From: Bradyrhizobium sp. Ghvi
GTDB lineage: Bacteria; Pseudomonadota; Alphaproteobacteria; Rhizobiales; Xanthobacteraceae
Length of the DNA stretch: 64,000 nt
Assembly: GCF_900115265.1 (NCBI RefSeq)
Contig: NZ_FOVU01000004.1
Coordinates: 556,987-620,986, forward strand
Direction: 5' to 3'
A model generated the notes under the pieces. It saw nothing but the letters and a program-made list of their open reading frames with translations. It was not told the origin of the DNA and did not search any database. Positions within the stretch are counted from its first letter, which is position 1. Every line of letters starts with the position of its first letter. This document shows, in pieces, positions 42,691 through 51,740 of the stretch. Both the position numbers and the translations under genes were made by a program.

Positions 42691-43749
42691 TCAGTTCTTC
42701 AGCACGATGCGGCCGACCACCTTGCCGGCACGCAGTTCGTCGATCCATTTCTGGACGTCGCCCATGGGCTCCTCGCGCATCGGCGTCGGCTTGATCTTGC
42801 CGGCGCGGGCGAGCGCCATTAGCTCATGGGCCTCGGCGAGTGTGCCGACCATGAAGCCTTCGACGGTCAAGCGCTTGTAGACCCATTGCACCATCGGCAG
42901 CGTGAACTGGCCGCCCATCAGGCCGGAGACCACGACCTTGCCGCCGCGCGCGGCAACTGCCACCGCAAACGCCATCGACTTTTCATTGCCGGCGAAATCG
43001 ACGATCTCGTCGAAGCCGCCGTCGGTCTCCTTCAGGATGCGCTTGACCACGTCGGGCTCTGACGGATCGTAGGCGTTGGCAGCACCGTTGTTCAGCGCGG
43101 TCTCACGCGCGGCGCCGCTGAGATCGGCGACCGTGATCGGCTGCTTGAACATCGCCTGCGCGAATGACAGGCCCATCATGCCGACGCCGCCAAGGCCGAT
43201 CAGCAAGAGGTTACGCTGACGGGGACGGTCGACCAGGCGCTTGAGCGCGCCATAGGCGGTGACCCCCGAGCACATCAACGTCGCGGCCTGGTTGACGGGC
43301 AGGGGATCGTAGTCGAGCAGATATTTTGCGTCAGGCACCAGCACGTGGGTGGCGAACCCGCCATCGATGGAGACGCCGAGGAAGCGCTGCTTTGCGCAGA
43401 GGTTCTCGTCGCCGTTCTTGCAATCGCGGCACTGACCGCAGCCGATCCAGGGAAACACCGCCTTCTTGGTGCCGACGAGGCTCGCCGGCACGTCAGGCCC
43501 GACTTCGTCGACGACGCCGGCGATCTCATGGCCGAGCGTGAAGGGCAGCGTCATGCCACGCGTGGTGTCGAGCTTCTTGCCACCGCCGAGATCGGCATAG
43601 CCGTCCTGGATGTGCAGGTCGGAATGGCACAGGCCGCAGCGCTCGATGCGCACCAGCACCTCTCGTCCTTGCGGCTTTGGCGTGTCGACGATGGTCTCGC
43701 ACAGCGGCGCATCGAACTTGACGAGGGACTGCCGACGCATCAACGCCAT
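42691..43749 (-). CDS. Zinc-dependent alcohol dehydrogenase
   Basis: A 352-residue medium-chain dehydrogenase. Catalytic zinc ligands are in ERCGLCHSDLH and the GHEIAGVV block; the structural zinc site is CGQCRDCKNGDENLC with four Cys. The nucleotide-binding loop is GLGGVGMMG. The 20-residue insertion DLGGGKKLDTTRGMTLP before GHE resembles bacterial AdhP/alcohol dehydrogenases acting on primary or aryl alcohols. The ATG at 43749 follows GGAGGAAAGAAA. It lies downstream of rsmA but is probably a separate unit. Confidence 0.92.
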   Translation of the reverse strand: MALMRRQSLVKFDAPLCETIVDTPKPQGREVLVRIERCGLCHSDLHIQDGYADLGGGKKLDTTRGMTLPFTLGHEIAGVVDEVGPDVPASLVGTKKAVFPWIGCGQCRDCKNGDENLCAKQRFLGVSIDGGFATHVLVPDAKYLLDYDPLPVNQAATLMCSGVTAYGALKRLVDRPRQRNLLLIGLGGVGMMGLSFAQAMFKQPITVADLSGAARETALNNGAANAYDPSEPDVVKRILKETDGGFDEIVDFAGNEKSMAFAVAVAARGGKVVVSGLMGGQFTLPMVQWVYKRLTVEGFMVGTLAEAHELMALARAGKIKPTPMREEPMGDVQKWIDELRAGKVVGRIVLKN

Positions 43750-43774
43750 TTTCTTTCCTCCGGAATTCAAATTG

Positions 43775-44629
43775 TCAGGTTTCGCTGCGTATATCCGCCA
43801 ATTCACGCGCCATGGCAACAAAGCCGGAGACGGGAATGGTCTCGGCGCGCCGCGTCGCATCGACGCCTGCGGCGGCCGCAAGTCGCGCCGGATCGACACT
43901 CAGCGATTTCAGGCTCTGGCGCAGCATTTTCCGGCGCTGGCCGAAGGCCGCGGCCGCGACCTGTTCGAGCATCTTGCGATCGCAGGGCAGAGGCTCCGCG
44001 CGCGGCTTGAGCCGCACAACGGATGAGGTGACCTTTGGCGGCGGCACGAAGGCGGACGGTGAAATGTCGAACAGGATCTTGGTCTCGCAGCGCCAGTTGG
44101 CGAGCACGCCGAGCCGGCCATAGGCCTCCTCGTCCTCGCGCGCGACGATGCGCTCGGCGACCTCGCGCTGAAACATCAGCACCATCATGTCGTACCAGGG
44201 CGGCCAGGGTTCGGTGGTGAGCCAGTTGATCAGGAGCTGGGTCGCGATGTTGTAGGGCAGATTGGCGACGATCTTGCCGCGCTCGCATGCAAGCAGCGGC
44301 CGCGGATCGAAGGTCATGGCGTCGCCATGCACGATCTCGAGTCGTCCGGGGTAGCGCGCGGAAATATCCTGAAGTGCGGGTATGGCGCGCTCGTCGTGCT
44401 CGATCGCAATGACGCGTCTGGCGCCGAGCGCGAGCAGGGCACGCGTCAGCCCGCCGGGGCCCGGACCGATCTCGACGATGGTACTCTCTTCGAGCGGCGC
44501 CGCGGCGCGCGCGATGCGTGCGGTGAGGTTGAGGTCGAGCAGAAAGTTCTGGCCGAGCGATTTGCGCGCCGACAGTGCGTGCTGGCGGATGACCTCGCGT
44601 AGCGGCGGGAGGTCGTCGATCGCACTCAT
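43775..44629 (-). CDS. rsmA: 16S rRNA dimethyladenosine transferase
   Basis: A 284-residue KsgA-type methyltransferase that dimethylates two adenines near the 3' end of 16S rRNA. SAM site VEIGPGPGGLTRALL, acidic loop IEHDERAIPAL, catalytic IVANLPYNIAT, and VPPPKVTSSVVRLKP are all present. The start shares one base with the pdxA stop, so the two are co-translated, a very common alphaproteobacterial pairing. Confidence 0.97.
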   Translation of the reverse strand: MSAIDDLPPLREVIRQHALSARKSLGQNFLLDLNLTARIARAAAPLEESTIVEIGPGPGGLTRALLALGARRVIAIEHDERAIPALQDISARYPGRLEIVHGDAMTFDPRPLLACERGKIVANLPYNIATQLLINWLTTEPWPPWYDMMVLMFQREVAERIVAREDEEAYGRLGVLANWRCETKILFDISPSAFVPPPKVTSSVVRLKPRAEPLPCDRKMLEQVAAAAFGQRRKMLRQSLKSLSVDPARLAAAAGVDATRRAETIPVSGFVAMARELADIRSET

Positions 44630-45651
44630 CAGCTTGTCGCAGCCGCCATGCGGCTCGCAAGCTTGAGTGCGGCAATCAGGCTCGCGGGGTTCGCCTTGCC
44701 AGTGCCGGCGATATCGAAGGCGGTGCCATGATCGGGCGAGGTGCGGATAAAGGGCAGGCCGAGCGTGACGTTAACGGCCTCGTCGAACGCCACCGTCTTG
44801 ATCGGGATCAGCGCCTGGTCGTGATACATGCAGACCGCGCAGTCATAGGTGTCGCGCGCGGCTTCGTGAAACATGGTGTCGGCGGGCAGTGGGCCCCTGG
44901 CGTCGATCCCGTCGTTACGCAGAACCTTGAGCGCCGGCGCGATCACGGTCTGCTCCTCGTGGCCGAGCGAGCCGTCCTCGCCGGCGTGAGGGTTGAGCCC
45001 TGAGATCGCGACGCGCGGCCGGGCAATGCCGAAGCGGGAATTGAGCTCGGTCGCGACGATGCGCACGGTCGAGACGATCAGATCGCTGCTCAGCTGGGCG
45101 AGAGCATCCCGCAGGGACACGTGGATCGTCACCGGCACCACGGCGAGCCGCGGCGACCACAGCATCATCACCGGCTGCGGCACGTGGCCGTCCTTGCTTG
45201 CGAGCTCGGCGAGGAATTCGGTGTGGCCGGGATGGCGGAAGCCGGCGCGGTAGAGCACGCTCTTGGCGATCGGGTTGGTGACGACGGCGCTGGCGAGCCC
45301 TGCGCGCACGTCGGCGACGGCATGGCGGATCGAGGCGAGCGCGGCCGGTGCGCTCGATGCGTCCGGCTTGCCGGGAGCGGCGGTGGCGTGTTCGCCGGTC
45401 GCAACCACGGGCAGGGCGTCGGCGAAGGTGGCTTCAGCTTCACCCGGGCTCACCGCGGCGATCCTGGCCTCGGCGCCAAGCGCCGTGCCCAGCAGCCTGG
45501 CGCGTTGCGCGATCAACGCATCATCGCCGAGCAGGTAGAAAGCCGGCAGGTCCAACTCGCGACGCCTGAGCCAGGCTGCGATGGTAATGTCGGGGCCGAT
45601 GCCGGCGGGCTCTCCGAGCGTCAGTGCAAGGGGCTTTGCGGGAGCGGCCAT
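44629..45651 (-). CDS. pdxA: 4-hydroxythreonine-4-phosphate dehydrogenase
   Basis: A 340-residue enzyme of the DXP-dependent pyridoxal phosphate pathway. TLGEPAGIGPDI opens the protein, GLNPHAGEDGSLG and ADTMFHEAARDTYDCAVCMYHDQA-type sequence hold the metal-binding His residues, and the C-terminal RTSPDHGTAFDIAGTG is typical. It overlaps surA and rsmA by one base on either side, forming the usual surA-pdxA-rsmA string. Confidence 0.97.
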   Translation of the reverse strand: MAAPAKPLALTLGEPAGIGPDITIAAWLRRRELDLPAFYLLGDDALIAQRARLLGTALGAEARIAAVSPGEAEATFADALPVVATGEHATAAPGKPDASSAPAALASIRHAVADVRAGLASAVVTNPIAKSVLYRAGFRHPGHTEFLAELASKDGHVPQPVMMLWSPRLAVVPVTIHVSLRDALAQLSSDLIVSTVRIVATELNSRFGIARPRVAISGLNPHAGEDGSLGHEEQTVIAPALKVLRNDGIDARGPLPADTMFHEAARDTYDCAVCMYHDQALIPIKTVAFDEAVNVTLGLPFIRTSPDHGTAFDIAGTGKANPASLIAALKLASRMAAATS

Positions 45652-46583
45652 CAGCGGTTGCGATATTCGATCATCGCTGCCTTGCGAAGCTCATCGAGAT
45701 AGGCTTTCTGCGTCTTCTCGTACTTCTCGGTATACATCTTCAGCTGGATCTCGCGCTTCTTCGGCGTATCGATCGTGGTCGGCTTGCGCGAGCACAGCAC
45801 GACCATCTCGATGCCGGATTTGGTCACTTCGGGTGCCGTGAGGTGGCCGATCGGGGTGTCGTCGAGCACCTTGCGGAGCGCTTCGGGCAGGTCGGCGGTG
45901 GTCTTGGTGACGGTTTCGCGGATGGTGGCGTTCGGCGTCGAGCGGAACAGCGAGTTGGCTTCCTCGCAGCTTCCGATGCGCGCGCGATATTGCTCGGCTT
46001 CCTTCATCCGCGTCTCCTGGAAGGCAGAGGACGAGCCGCGCGGCACGATCAGCACGATCGGCTGCATTTTGTATTCGGTACCTTCGATCTGGAGCTTCTC
46101 GTCCCCGCCTTGTCGGACCTTGTCGGCGACGTCCTTCTCGCCAACGATCAGCTTCTCCTTGAAGCGACCGCGCACGAGGCTGGTCCAGACCATTTCGGAC
46201 CTCATGCGGCTCTTGAGCGTGTCGGGTCGCACCCCCTTGACCTCGAGCGACTTGGTCAGCATCTCGGGCGAGATGCGCATGCGTTGCGCCATGCCCTCGT
46301 AGGACTGGTTGATGTCGGAAGCGGCAGGATCGACGCCGTACTTCTTGCCTTCCTTCAGCTTGATCTTGTCGTCGATCAGCGTGTTGATGACCTCCTGCCG
46401 GCTCGGGGTCTTCTGCGTCGTCAACTGATCGAGCTTGGTGCGCTGCTCAATATCGAAATCGGTGATGGGCTCGCCGTTGACCATAACGACGATGTTCTGC
46501 GCCCGTGCCGGCGCGCCGGCCAGAACGAGCACGGCACCGAGGACGAGAAGGAGGAGGCGGAAGACAGGCAATGTGGTCGTCAT
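45651..46583 (-). CDS. surA: SurA-type periplasmic chaperone / peptidyl-prolyl isomerase
   Basis: A 310-residue exported protein with signal peptide TTTLPVFRLLLLVLGAVLVL cleaved near APARAQ. The SurA N-terminal chaperone domain starts NIVVMVNGEPITDFDIEQRT; a single degenerate parvulin-like domain follows (TTADLPEALRKVLDDTPIGH, then GIEMVVLCSRK). SurA escorts outer-membrane proteins, notably LptD. It lies 69 bp after lptD. An ATG at 46598 is an alternative start; both give a signal peptide. Confidence 0.92.
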   Translation of the reverse strand: MTTTLPVFRLLLLVLGAVLVLAGAPARAQNIVVMVNGEPITDFDIEQRTKLDQLTTQKTPSRQEVINTLIDDKIKLKEGKKYGVDPAASDINQSYEGMAQRMRISPEMLTKSLEVKGVRPDTLKSRMRSEMVWTSLVRGRFKEKLIVGEKDVADKVRQGGDEKLQIEGTEYKMQPIVLIVPRGSSSAFQETRMKEAEQYRARIGSCEEANSLFRSTPNATIRETVTKTTADLPEALRKVLDDTPIGHLTAPEVTKSGIEMVVLCSRKPTTIDTPKKREIQLKMYTEKYEKTQKAYLDELRKAAMIEYRNR

Positions 46584-46652
46584 GGTTGTCGCTCGCATGT
46601 CAGCCGAGATGATCCTGCAATCGGGTACAGGCGGCTGGCACTTCAAACGGGT

Positions 46653-49139
46653 TCACTGGAGGCCGGCGGAACTGCTGGACCCGGTCGAGGTCGCCAGCGT
46701 GCGCAGGCCGATCTGGAACATGAACGCGTGGCTCAGCACGGGCGGCGTGGTGCCCGCAGAATAGCTATACGAAGTTACGTAGTTCGCCGCCAGCACGAAG
46801 CAATCGTCGACATAGCCGGCGCCGAGCACATATTGGTTGATCTTGTTGGCCTCGAGATCCCAGCGCGCCGAACCCGTTACCACCCAGTTGGTCGCGACCT
46901 TGATCGAGCCGGAGGTCAGGATGCCCTCGCGGCGGGTCAGATAGCCGAGTTCCGGCTGCGGCGCGTAATTGCCGTACATCATGCTGACAGACCAGCGATT
47001 GAAGTTGGCGCGGCCTTCGGCCTCGAAGCGCTGGACGTTCCAGGTCTGCTCGTCCATGCGGGACCGGACGCTGAACGTGTAGGTGCTGTTCGGCGAGTAG
47101 GCGGCGCTCGCGACATAGTCGGAGCGCGGCTTGTCGAGGCCCGAATCCAGGCCCGTGTTGATGGTATCCTGGACCGCGTAGGAGTTCATGCCGAACAGCT
47201 GGTAGGACTGCCCGAACAGCACTTTGACGGCGCCGCCCCTGTCGAACTGCGTGGTGGCCTGAACGCCGACATTGGCGCGGCCGCCGCCCTCGACGCGATC
47301 GTAGCCGGAGAACTTGTCGACGCTGAACAGGTTCGTCGTGTCGAACACCATGCTCTGCGCATCTTCGTTCGGAAGCCTGCCGGCATAGGTTTCGTTCGGG
47401 CGGATGATGACCTGCGCGATCGGCTCGATCGTGGTCGAGCCCCAGGGCTGAACGTTGATGAAGGGGTAGCGGTATTCGAGGCCGACGGTCGGCATCAGGC
47501 GGAACGCCTGGGTGTTGCCGACCGGCAGGTAGTTCGACACGCCCGGCTGGTTGGAGACGTCCGAGTTGATCGCGTCGGCGCGCAGGATCGCGAACGGCGT
47601 CCAGATCTCGCCGAAGGGATCGGTGTAGGACTTGCGCCACTGTGCTTCCGCCGTCAGGCGGGTGTAGGTGCCGGGGAAGCCGCGCAGCAGGCACTGCGAG
47701 GGCGTCCGCGCGAGCGGATCGGCCGAGGTCGTCGTGCACAGGCCGTTGGTGTTGGCGGTCGTCGTGATCGGGTCGAACGCAGCGTCGTTGCGCGTCAGGT
47801 TGACGAAGTTGGTCTTGTAGGAGACCTCGCCGCCGAAGATCGGATAGTTGAGCACATTCGAGTAGTCGATCACGGGATAGACGACCGGGACCTGCTGCTG
47901 GTTACCCGAGAAGCTCAGCCAGTACATCGTGCGCGCGTCGAAGAAGCTGCGATTGCCGACGCCGGTCAGATAGAGCTGCGACAACGCATCCGTCGGCAGA
48001 TACAGGAACGAGCCCTGCGGATCGCGATACTGCGCCAACCGGTAGTCCGAAAAGAAATAGTAGTCGGACATCAGGACGCCGTCCCAACCCCAGACCCACT
48101 TGTCGTTCAGTGCAAACTGGCCCTTGGTCTCGACGGCGCCGCGGAACTGACGATCGCCGGGCTGGCCGGCGAGGGCGTTCCGGTCGAGCTGGTCGATGCC
48201 GTAGACGCGGACCTGGTAGGCGCCGTCCATCAGGCGCTGGCGGAATTCGGCCTGGAACAGCACGCCCTGCCTGGAGGTGATGCGCGGATTGAAGGTCGCG
48301 TCCATGTCAGGCGCGATCGCCCAATAGAACGGGACTTCGACGCCGTAGCCGAACGGCGTGTTCGAGGTGAAGCCCGGCATCAGGAAACCGGTCTTGCGCT
48401 TCACGGTCGGATCGGGCGTCGAGAAGTAGGGCATGTAGGCGATCGGCACGCCGAAGAATTCGAGCTGCGCCGTCTCGAAATACAGCATCTTCTCCTGCTG
48501 GTCGTGGATGATGCGGGCACCCTTGACCTGCCAGAGCGGGGGCTTCTTCGGATCGTCCTTACACGGCGCGCAGGCCGTGTAGACGCCGTTCTCGAACACC
48601 GTGTAGTTGCCGCTCGAGCGGTCGGCGCGGGTCGCGGCCATGCGGGTCTGGTCGGCGGTGTCCACGCGCAGCGAATCGACGAAGCCGTCGCGGTAGTCGT
48701 CGGAGAGATCCAGGATCTCGGCATAGGTGATCTTGCCTTCGGCATCCGTCATGCGGATGTTGCCTTCGGCATGCAGGCGCTTGGTCTTCTGGTCGTAGAT
48801 CACCCGGTCGGCCTCGACGCTGGTGCCGTTGTAGAACAGCTGGACATTGCCGACCGCGGAGACGCGCGAATTGTTGTAGTCGTAATCGACCTCGGTCGCC
48901 TGCACGAGCATCTGCCCGTCATTGGCGGCCTTGGGCGGAACCGGGCGCGGCGGCCGCGGATTGTAGGTGAAGCTCTGGGCGGCGGCAGGCGTCACCGCGG
49001 CAAGATCCATCATGCCGGCGAGCGATACGGTCGCGACAAGCGCAAGCAGGACCTTGCGGACAGACAAGCCGCATCCGTTCGCGCGCACGCGGGTGCACGA
49101 TGTCGATCCAGACACGGGTCCTCGATGGACGGCAGTCAC
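46653..49139 (-). CDS. lptD: LPS assembly outer-membrane protein LptD
   Basis: An 828-residue beta-barrel protein. A signal peptide (VRKVLLALVATVSLAGMM onward) leads to an OstA-type jellyroll domain (VEADRVIYDQKTKRLHAEGN, then ITYAEILDLSDDYRDGFVDS), then a long barrel region with ALLP-like and aromatic strands. LptD inserts lipopolysaccharide into the outer leaflet. I chose the GTG at 49139 because AGGAGG is 7 bp upstream, inside the end of lptG; the frame open further up has no ribosome site. Downstream surA, its chaperone, is in the same operon. Confidence 0.94.
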   Translation of the reverse strand: MTAVHRGPVSGSTSCTRVRANGCGLSVRKVLLALVATVSLAGMMDLAAVTPAAAQSFTYNPRPPRPVPPKAANDGQMLVQATEVDYDYNNSRVSAVGNVQLFYNGTSVEADRVIYDQKTKRLHAEGNIRMTDAEGKITYAEILDLSDDYRDGFVDSLRVDTADQTRMAATRADRSSGNYTVFENGVYTACAPCKDDPKKPPLWQVKGARIIHDQQEKMLYFETAQLEFFGVPIAYMPYFSTPDPTVKRKTGFLMPGFTSNTPFGYGVEVPFYWAIAPDMDATFNPRITSRQGVLFQAEFRQRLMDGAYQVRVYGIDQLDRNALAGQPGDRQFRGAVETKGQFALNDKWVWGWDGVLMSDYYFFSDYRLAQYRDPQGSFLYLPTDALSQLYLTGVGNRSFFDARTMYWLSFSGNQQQVPVVYPVIDYSNVLNYPIFGGEVSYKTNFVNLTRNDAAFDPITTTANTNGLCTTTSADPLARTPSQCLLRGFPGTYTRLTAEAQWRKSYTDPFGEIWTPFAILRADAINSDVSNQPGVSNYLPVGNTQAFRLMPTVGLEYRYPFINVQPWGSTTIEPIAQVIIRPNETYAGRLPNEDAQSMVFDTTNLFSVDKFSGYDRVEGGGRANVGVQATTQFDRGGAVKVLFGQSYQLFGMNSYAVQDTINTGLDSGLDKPRSDYVASAAYSPNSTYTFSVRSRMDEQTWNVQRFEAEGRANFNRWSVSMMYGNYAPQPELGYLTRREGILTSGSIKVATNWVVTGSARWDLEANKINQYVLGAGYVDDCFVLAANYVTSYSYSAGTTPPVLSHAFMFQIGLRTLATSTGSSSSAGLQ

Positions 49140-50236
49140 TAACCGTCCTCCTGGTACAGCAAGGCCAAAAAGCCGGTGAGGCCGCCCACCACTACGGGCA
49201 ACCACGCCGCAGCGATCGGATGCATCAACTCAGCCTTGCTCAAGTCTTCAGTCACTTTCGACAGCACGTAGAGCAGAAAGCCTGCGCCCACGCCACTCAA
49301 AACCATCTTCTGTACGCCACCCATCCGGAAGAAGCGCAGCGACACGGAAGCCGCGAGCATCACCATGGCGGCGAGCAAAAACGGCTGTGCCAGCAGCTTG
49401 TGATACTGGAGTCGATATCCCGCTGTCGCGAACCCCGAGCTCTCCGACGAGCGGATGTAGCTCGGTAGTTGCCAAAAGGACACAGTCTCGGGTGTGGAAA
49501 AGCTGTTGCGAACCTGCGCCTCGGTGAGCGTCGTCGGAATTTCCAGGCTGGCCTGATCGACCGGGGGCGCGTCGAGCGTGAAGCGGCGCACGCCCTTGAA
49601 CAGCCAATGGCCGGACTCGAGCATTGCCTCGCGCGCCTCGATTCGCTCCTTGAAGTGCTGTTCTGTGTCAAACCGGAACAGGGTCAGGCCCGTCAGCCGG
49701 ACGCCCTGCTGCTCGCTGCGTGCCGCGTTGATGATGGTCTGGCCGTCGCTGGTCACCTGGTTGAGCCAGAAGCCCGAGGCGTCCTGGATGCCGCCGCCGG
49801 GCGCCGAGCCGAACAGCTCGGCTTCCATGCGCTTGGAGAGCTCGCGCAGATTCGCCGACGTCGGATTGTAGGCGACGGTGGCGATCACCCCGATCAGCAG
49901 CGCGCTGCCGAGCGCCGGCGCGACAATTTGCCAGGCCGAGATGCCGGCGGCGCGCGCGACCACGAGCTCGAGTCGACGGGAGAGATCGAGATAGCAGATC
50001 ATGGCGCCGATCAGCATGCAGAACGGCGTCAGCTTCTCCAGCAGCTGCGGCACCCGAAATAGCGAGGTCTCGGCCACCATGATCGCGGAGGCGGATGCGA
50101 GCCCCGAGGTCTTGCGCACCATCTCGATGTAGTCGACCAGCACCAGCAGCAGGAAAATGCTCGCGAACACGCCGAGTGCGGCGACCACGAAGCGGCCGGC
50201 AAAATAGCGCCCCAGTGTGTTGGTGAGCATGCTCAT
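49139..50236 (-). CDS. lptG: LPS export ABC permease LptG
   Basis: A 365-residue permease with three N-terminal and three C-terminal transmembrane helices around a periplasmic jellyroll domain, the LptF/LptG architecture. It begins MSMLTNTLGRYFAGRFVVAA and has VDYIEMVRKTSG at the coupling helix region. LptG with LptF and LptB extracts lipopolysaccharide from the inner membrane. It overlaps lptF by ATGA and its last base is shared with the lptD GTG. Confidence 0.95.
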   Translation of the reverse strand: MSMLTNTLGRYFAGRFVVAALGVFASIFLLLVLVDYIEMVRKTSGLASASAIMVAETSLFRVPQLLEKLTPFCMLIGAMICYLDLSRRLELVVARAAGISAWQIVAPALGSALLIGVIATVAYNPTSANLRELSKRMEAELFGSAPGGGIQDASGFWLNQVTSDGQTIINAARSEQQGVRLTGLTLFRFDTEQHFKERIEAREAMLESGHWLFKGVRRFTLDAPPVDQASLEIPTTLTEAQVRNSFSTPETVSFWQLPSYIRSSESSGFATAGYRLQYHKLLAQPFLLAAMVMLAASVSLRFFRMGGVQKMVLSGVGAGFLLYVLSKVTEDLSKAELMHPIAAAWLPVVVGGLTGFLALLYQEDG

Positions 50237-51402
50237 GCGGCGGCCGGCCGTCCGAACAGCCGCGCGATGCGCGCATTCGACCTGTTGATGGCCTCCATCA
50301 GGCCCGGCGGCGGCTCGACCACGATGCCGCCGATGATCATCCACAAGCCGACGCCGATCGCCCCAAGCACCATCGCGTACTGGACCCACACCGGACCCGG
50401 CGATTTCACGGCCATCACCGAGCAGGCAAATCCCGCCATGCGCAGGCCGAACACGGCGAGCACCGAGCCACCGATCGAGAAGTTGCGGCTCTGTCGCGTC
50501 GTGCGCGGCGCGCCGAGAAAAGCGAAGGTCAGCGCGGCAAAGGCGAAGGGATAAATCGGCGCCAGGAGGCTGTCATGCAGCGCCGAGCGGAACTGCCCGG
50601 GGATCTGCTTGTAGACCGGGTCGTCCTCGGACGGCGAGAGCAGCTCCCACAGATAGCGCTCGCGAATGCCGAGGGTGACATCGTGGCCCTGGTTGCCGAA
50701 CTTCGACATGTCGAAGCCGTAGCGGCCGAATGCCACCAGCGCAGGGTCGCGCTTGCCGGCCTCGAAGCGCTGCAGATTGCCGTCTTTGAGCACCAGGAAC
50801 GATCCATTCTCGTTCTTCACGACCTCGCCGTGCTCGGCGACGATCGAGACGCGCTCGTTCGGATCGCGGCGGTCGTCGATGAAAATGCCGGCGAGAATGC
50901 CGCCGGGCAGCCGTTCGCGGATCCGGATCGTCAGATTCTTGTCGAGCTGGGCGAAGCGGCCCGGCTGCAGGATATTGGTGAGCACGTCGGCGGTGATCTC
51001 GGCATCCCACTGCTTGATCCGTCGCATGCCGTCGGGCGCGAGATAGGCGGAGATGAAGGCGACCAGCAGCGCCACGACGCAGGTGGCGCAGAAGAACGGA
51101 TAGAACAGCCGGAACGGCGAGAGGCCGGCGGCATTCATCACGATGATCTCGGAATCGGTCGCCAGCTTGTTCAGCGTGTGCGAGATCGCGATCATCAGCG
51201 CGATCGGCGAGATGATCAGCACCAGCGCCGGGATCACGAGGCTGGTAATGCCGAGGAAGGTCATGATGGTCTGACCCTGGCTCGTCATCAGGTCGATGCC
51301 GCGCAACGCCTGCGTAATCCAGATCACGCCGGTGAGGCTGACCAGGACGAGCGCAAACGACGCCAGCGTCGTGCGGAAAATATACCTGTCGATCGACCCC
51401 AT
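50233..51402 (-). CDS. lptF: LPS export ABC permease LptF
   Basis: A 389-residue partner of LptG with the same layout: DRYIFRTTLASFALVLVSLT start, a TM pair around SQGQTIMTFLGITSLVIPAL, a long periplasmic domain, and a C-terminal trio of helices. It is the first gene of the lptF-lptG-lptD-surA-pdxA-rsmA string. A TTGACG hexamer upstream (minus strand, 51544-51539) may belong to its promoter; I see no convincing -10 box. Confidence 0.95.
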   Translation of the reverse strand: MGSIDRYIFRTTLASFALVLVSLTGVIWITQALRGIDLMTSQGQTIMTFLGITSLVIPALVLIISPIALMIAISHTLNKLATDSEIIVMNAAGLSPFRLFYPFFCATCVVALLVAFISAYLAPDGMRRIKQWDAEITADVLTNILQPGRFAQLDKNLTIRIRERLPGGILAGIFIDDRRDPNERVSIVAEHGEVVKNENGSFLVLKDGNLQRFEAGKRDPALVAFGRYGFDMSKFGNQGHDVTLGIRERYLWELLSPSEDDPVYKQIPGQFRSALHDSLLAPIYPFAFAALTFAFLGAPRTTRQSRNFSIGGSVLAVFGLRMAGFACSVMAVKSPGPVWVQYAMVLGAIGVGLWMIIGGIVVEPPPGLMEAINRSNARIARLFGRPAAA

Positions 51403-51740
51403 GCGCTACCGCACGATTCCCACCAAGCCCCAGCGCACACCGGAATTCGGACTCTCCGACCAATCCCTGACAGGGATCCCCAAGGCCGGCCAACCGCCTC
51501 TTCCGGAGGCTTACTTTCTCACTAGCATCCCTTTGATCCGTCAACAAAATGGCTGACCCATGGCGCCCTCATCATATGGTTAATATTTCCCTCAATGTGG
51601 CGTCCCTGCCACGGGCGGTGCTTGGCTTTGACCGCGCCTCTGGCCCATAGTGGGGAAAGACGAGTGAATCGCCGTTCAACTCCGGCCCGCGGCCGTCCCG
51701 GTTGATCGGTAAAAAGCCCCATGTTTTTGAGGAGTTACCC
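51403..51740. other. Divergent promoter region of lptF and pepA
   Basis: A 338-bp gap that must hold both outward promoters. It has an AT-rich stretch at 51570-51595 (ATATGGTTAATATTTCC), unusual for this GC-rich DNA, and the ribosome site GAGGAG of pepA at its right end. No small gene or RNA is recognised. Confidence 0.5.

Noticed and set aside
45624..49142. A 1172-codon open frame on the plus strand
   Set aside because: It lies antisense to surA and lptD. In GC-rich DNA with strong third-base bias the frame opposite a gene is often free of stops; its translation is Arg/Asp/Gly/Leu-rich without family motifs.
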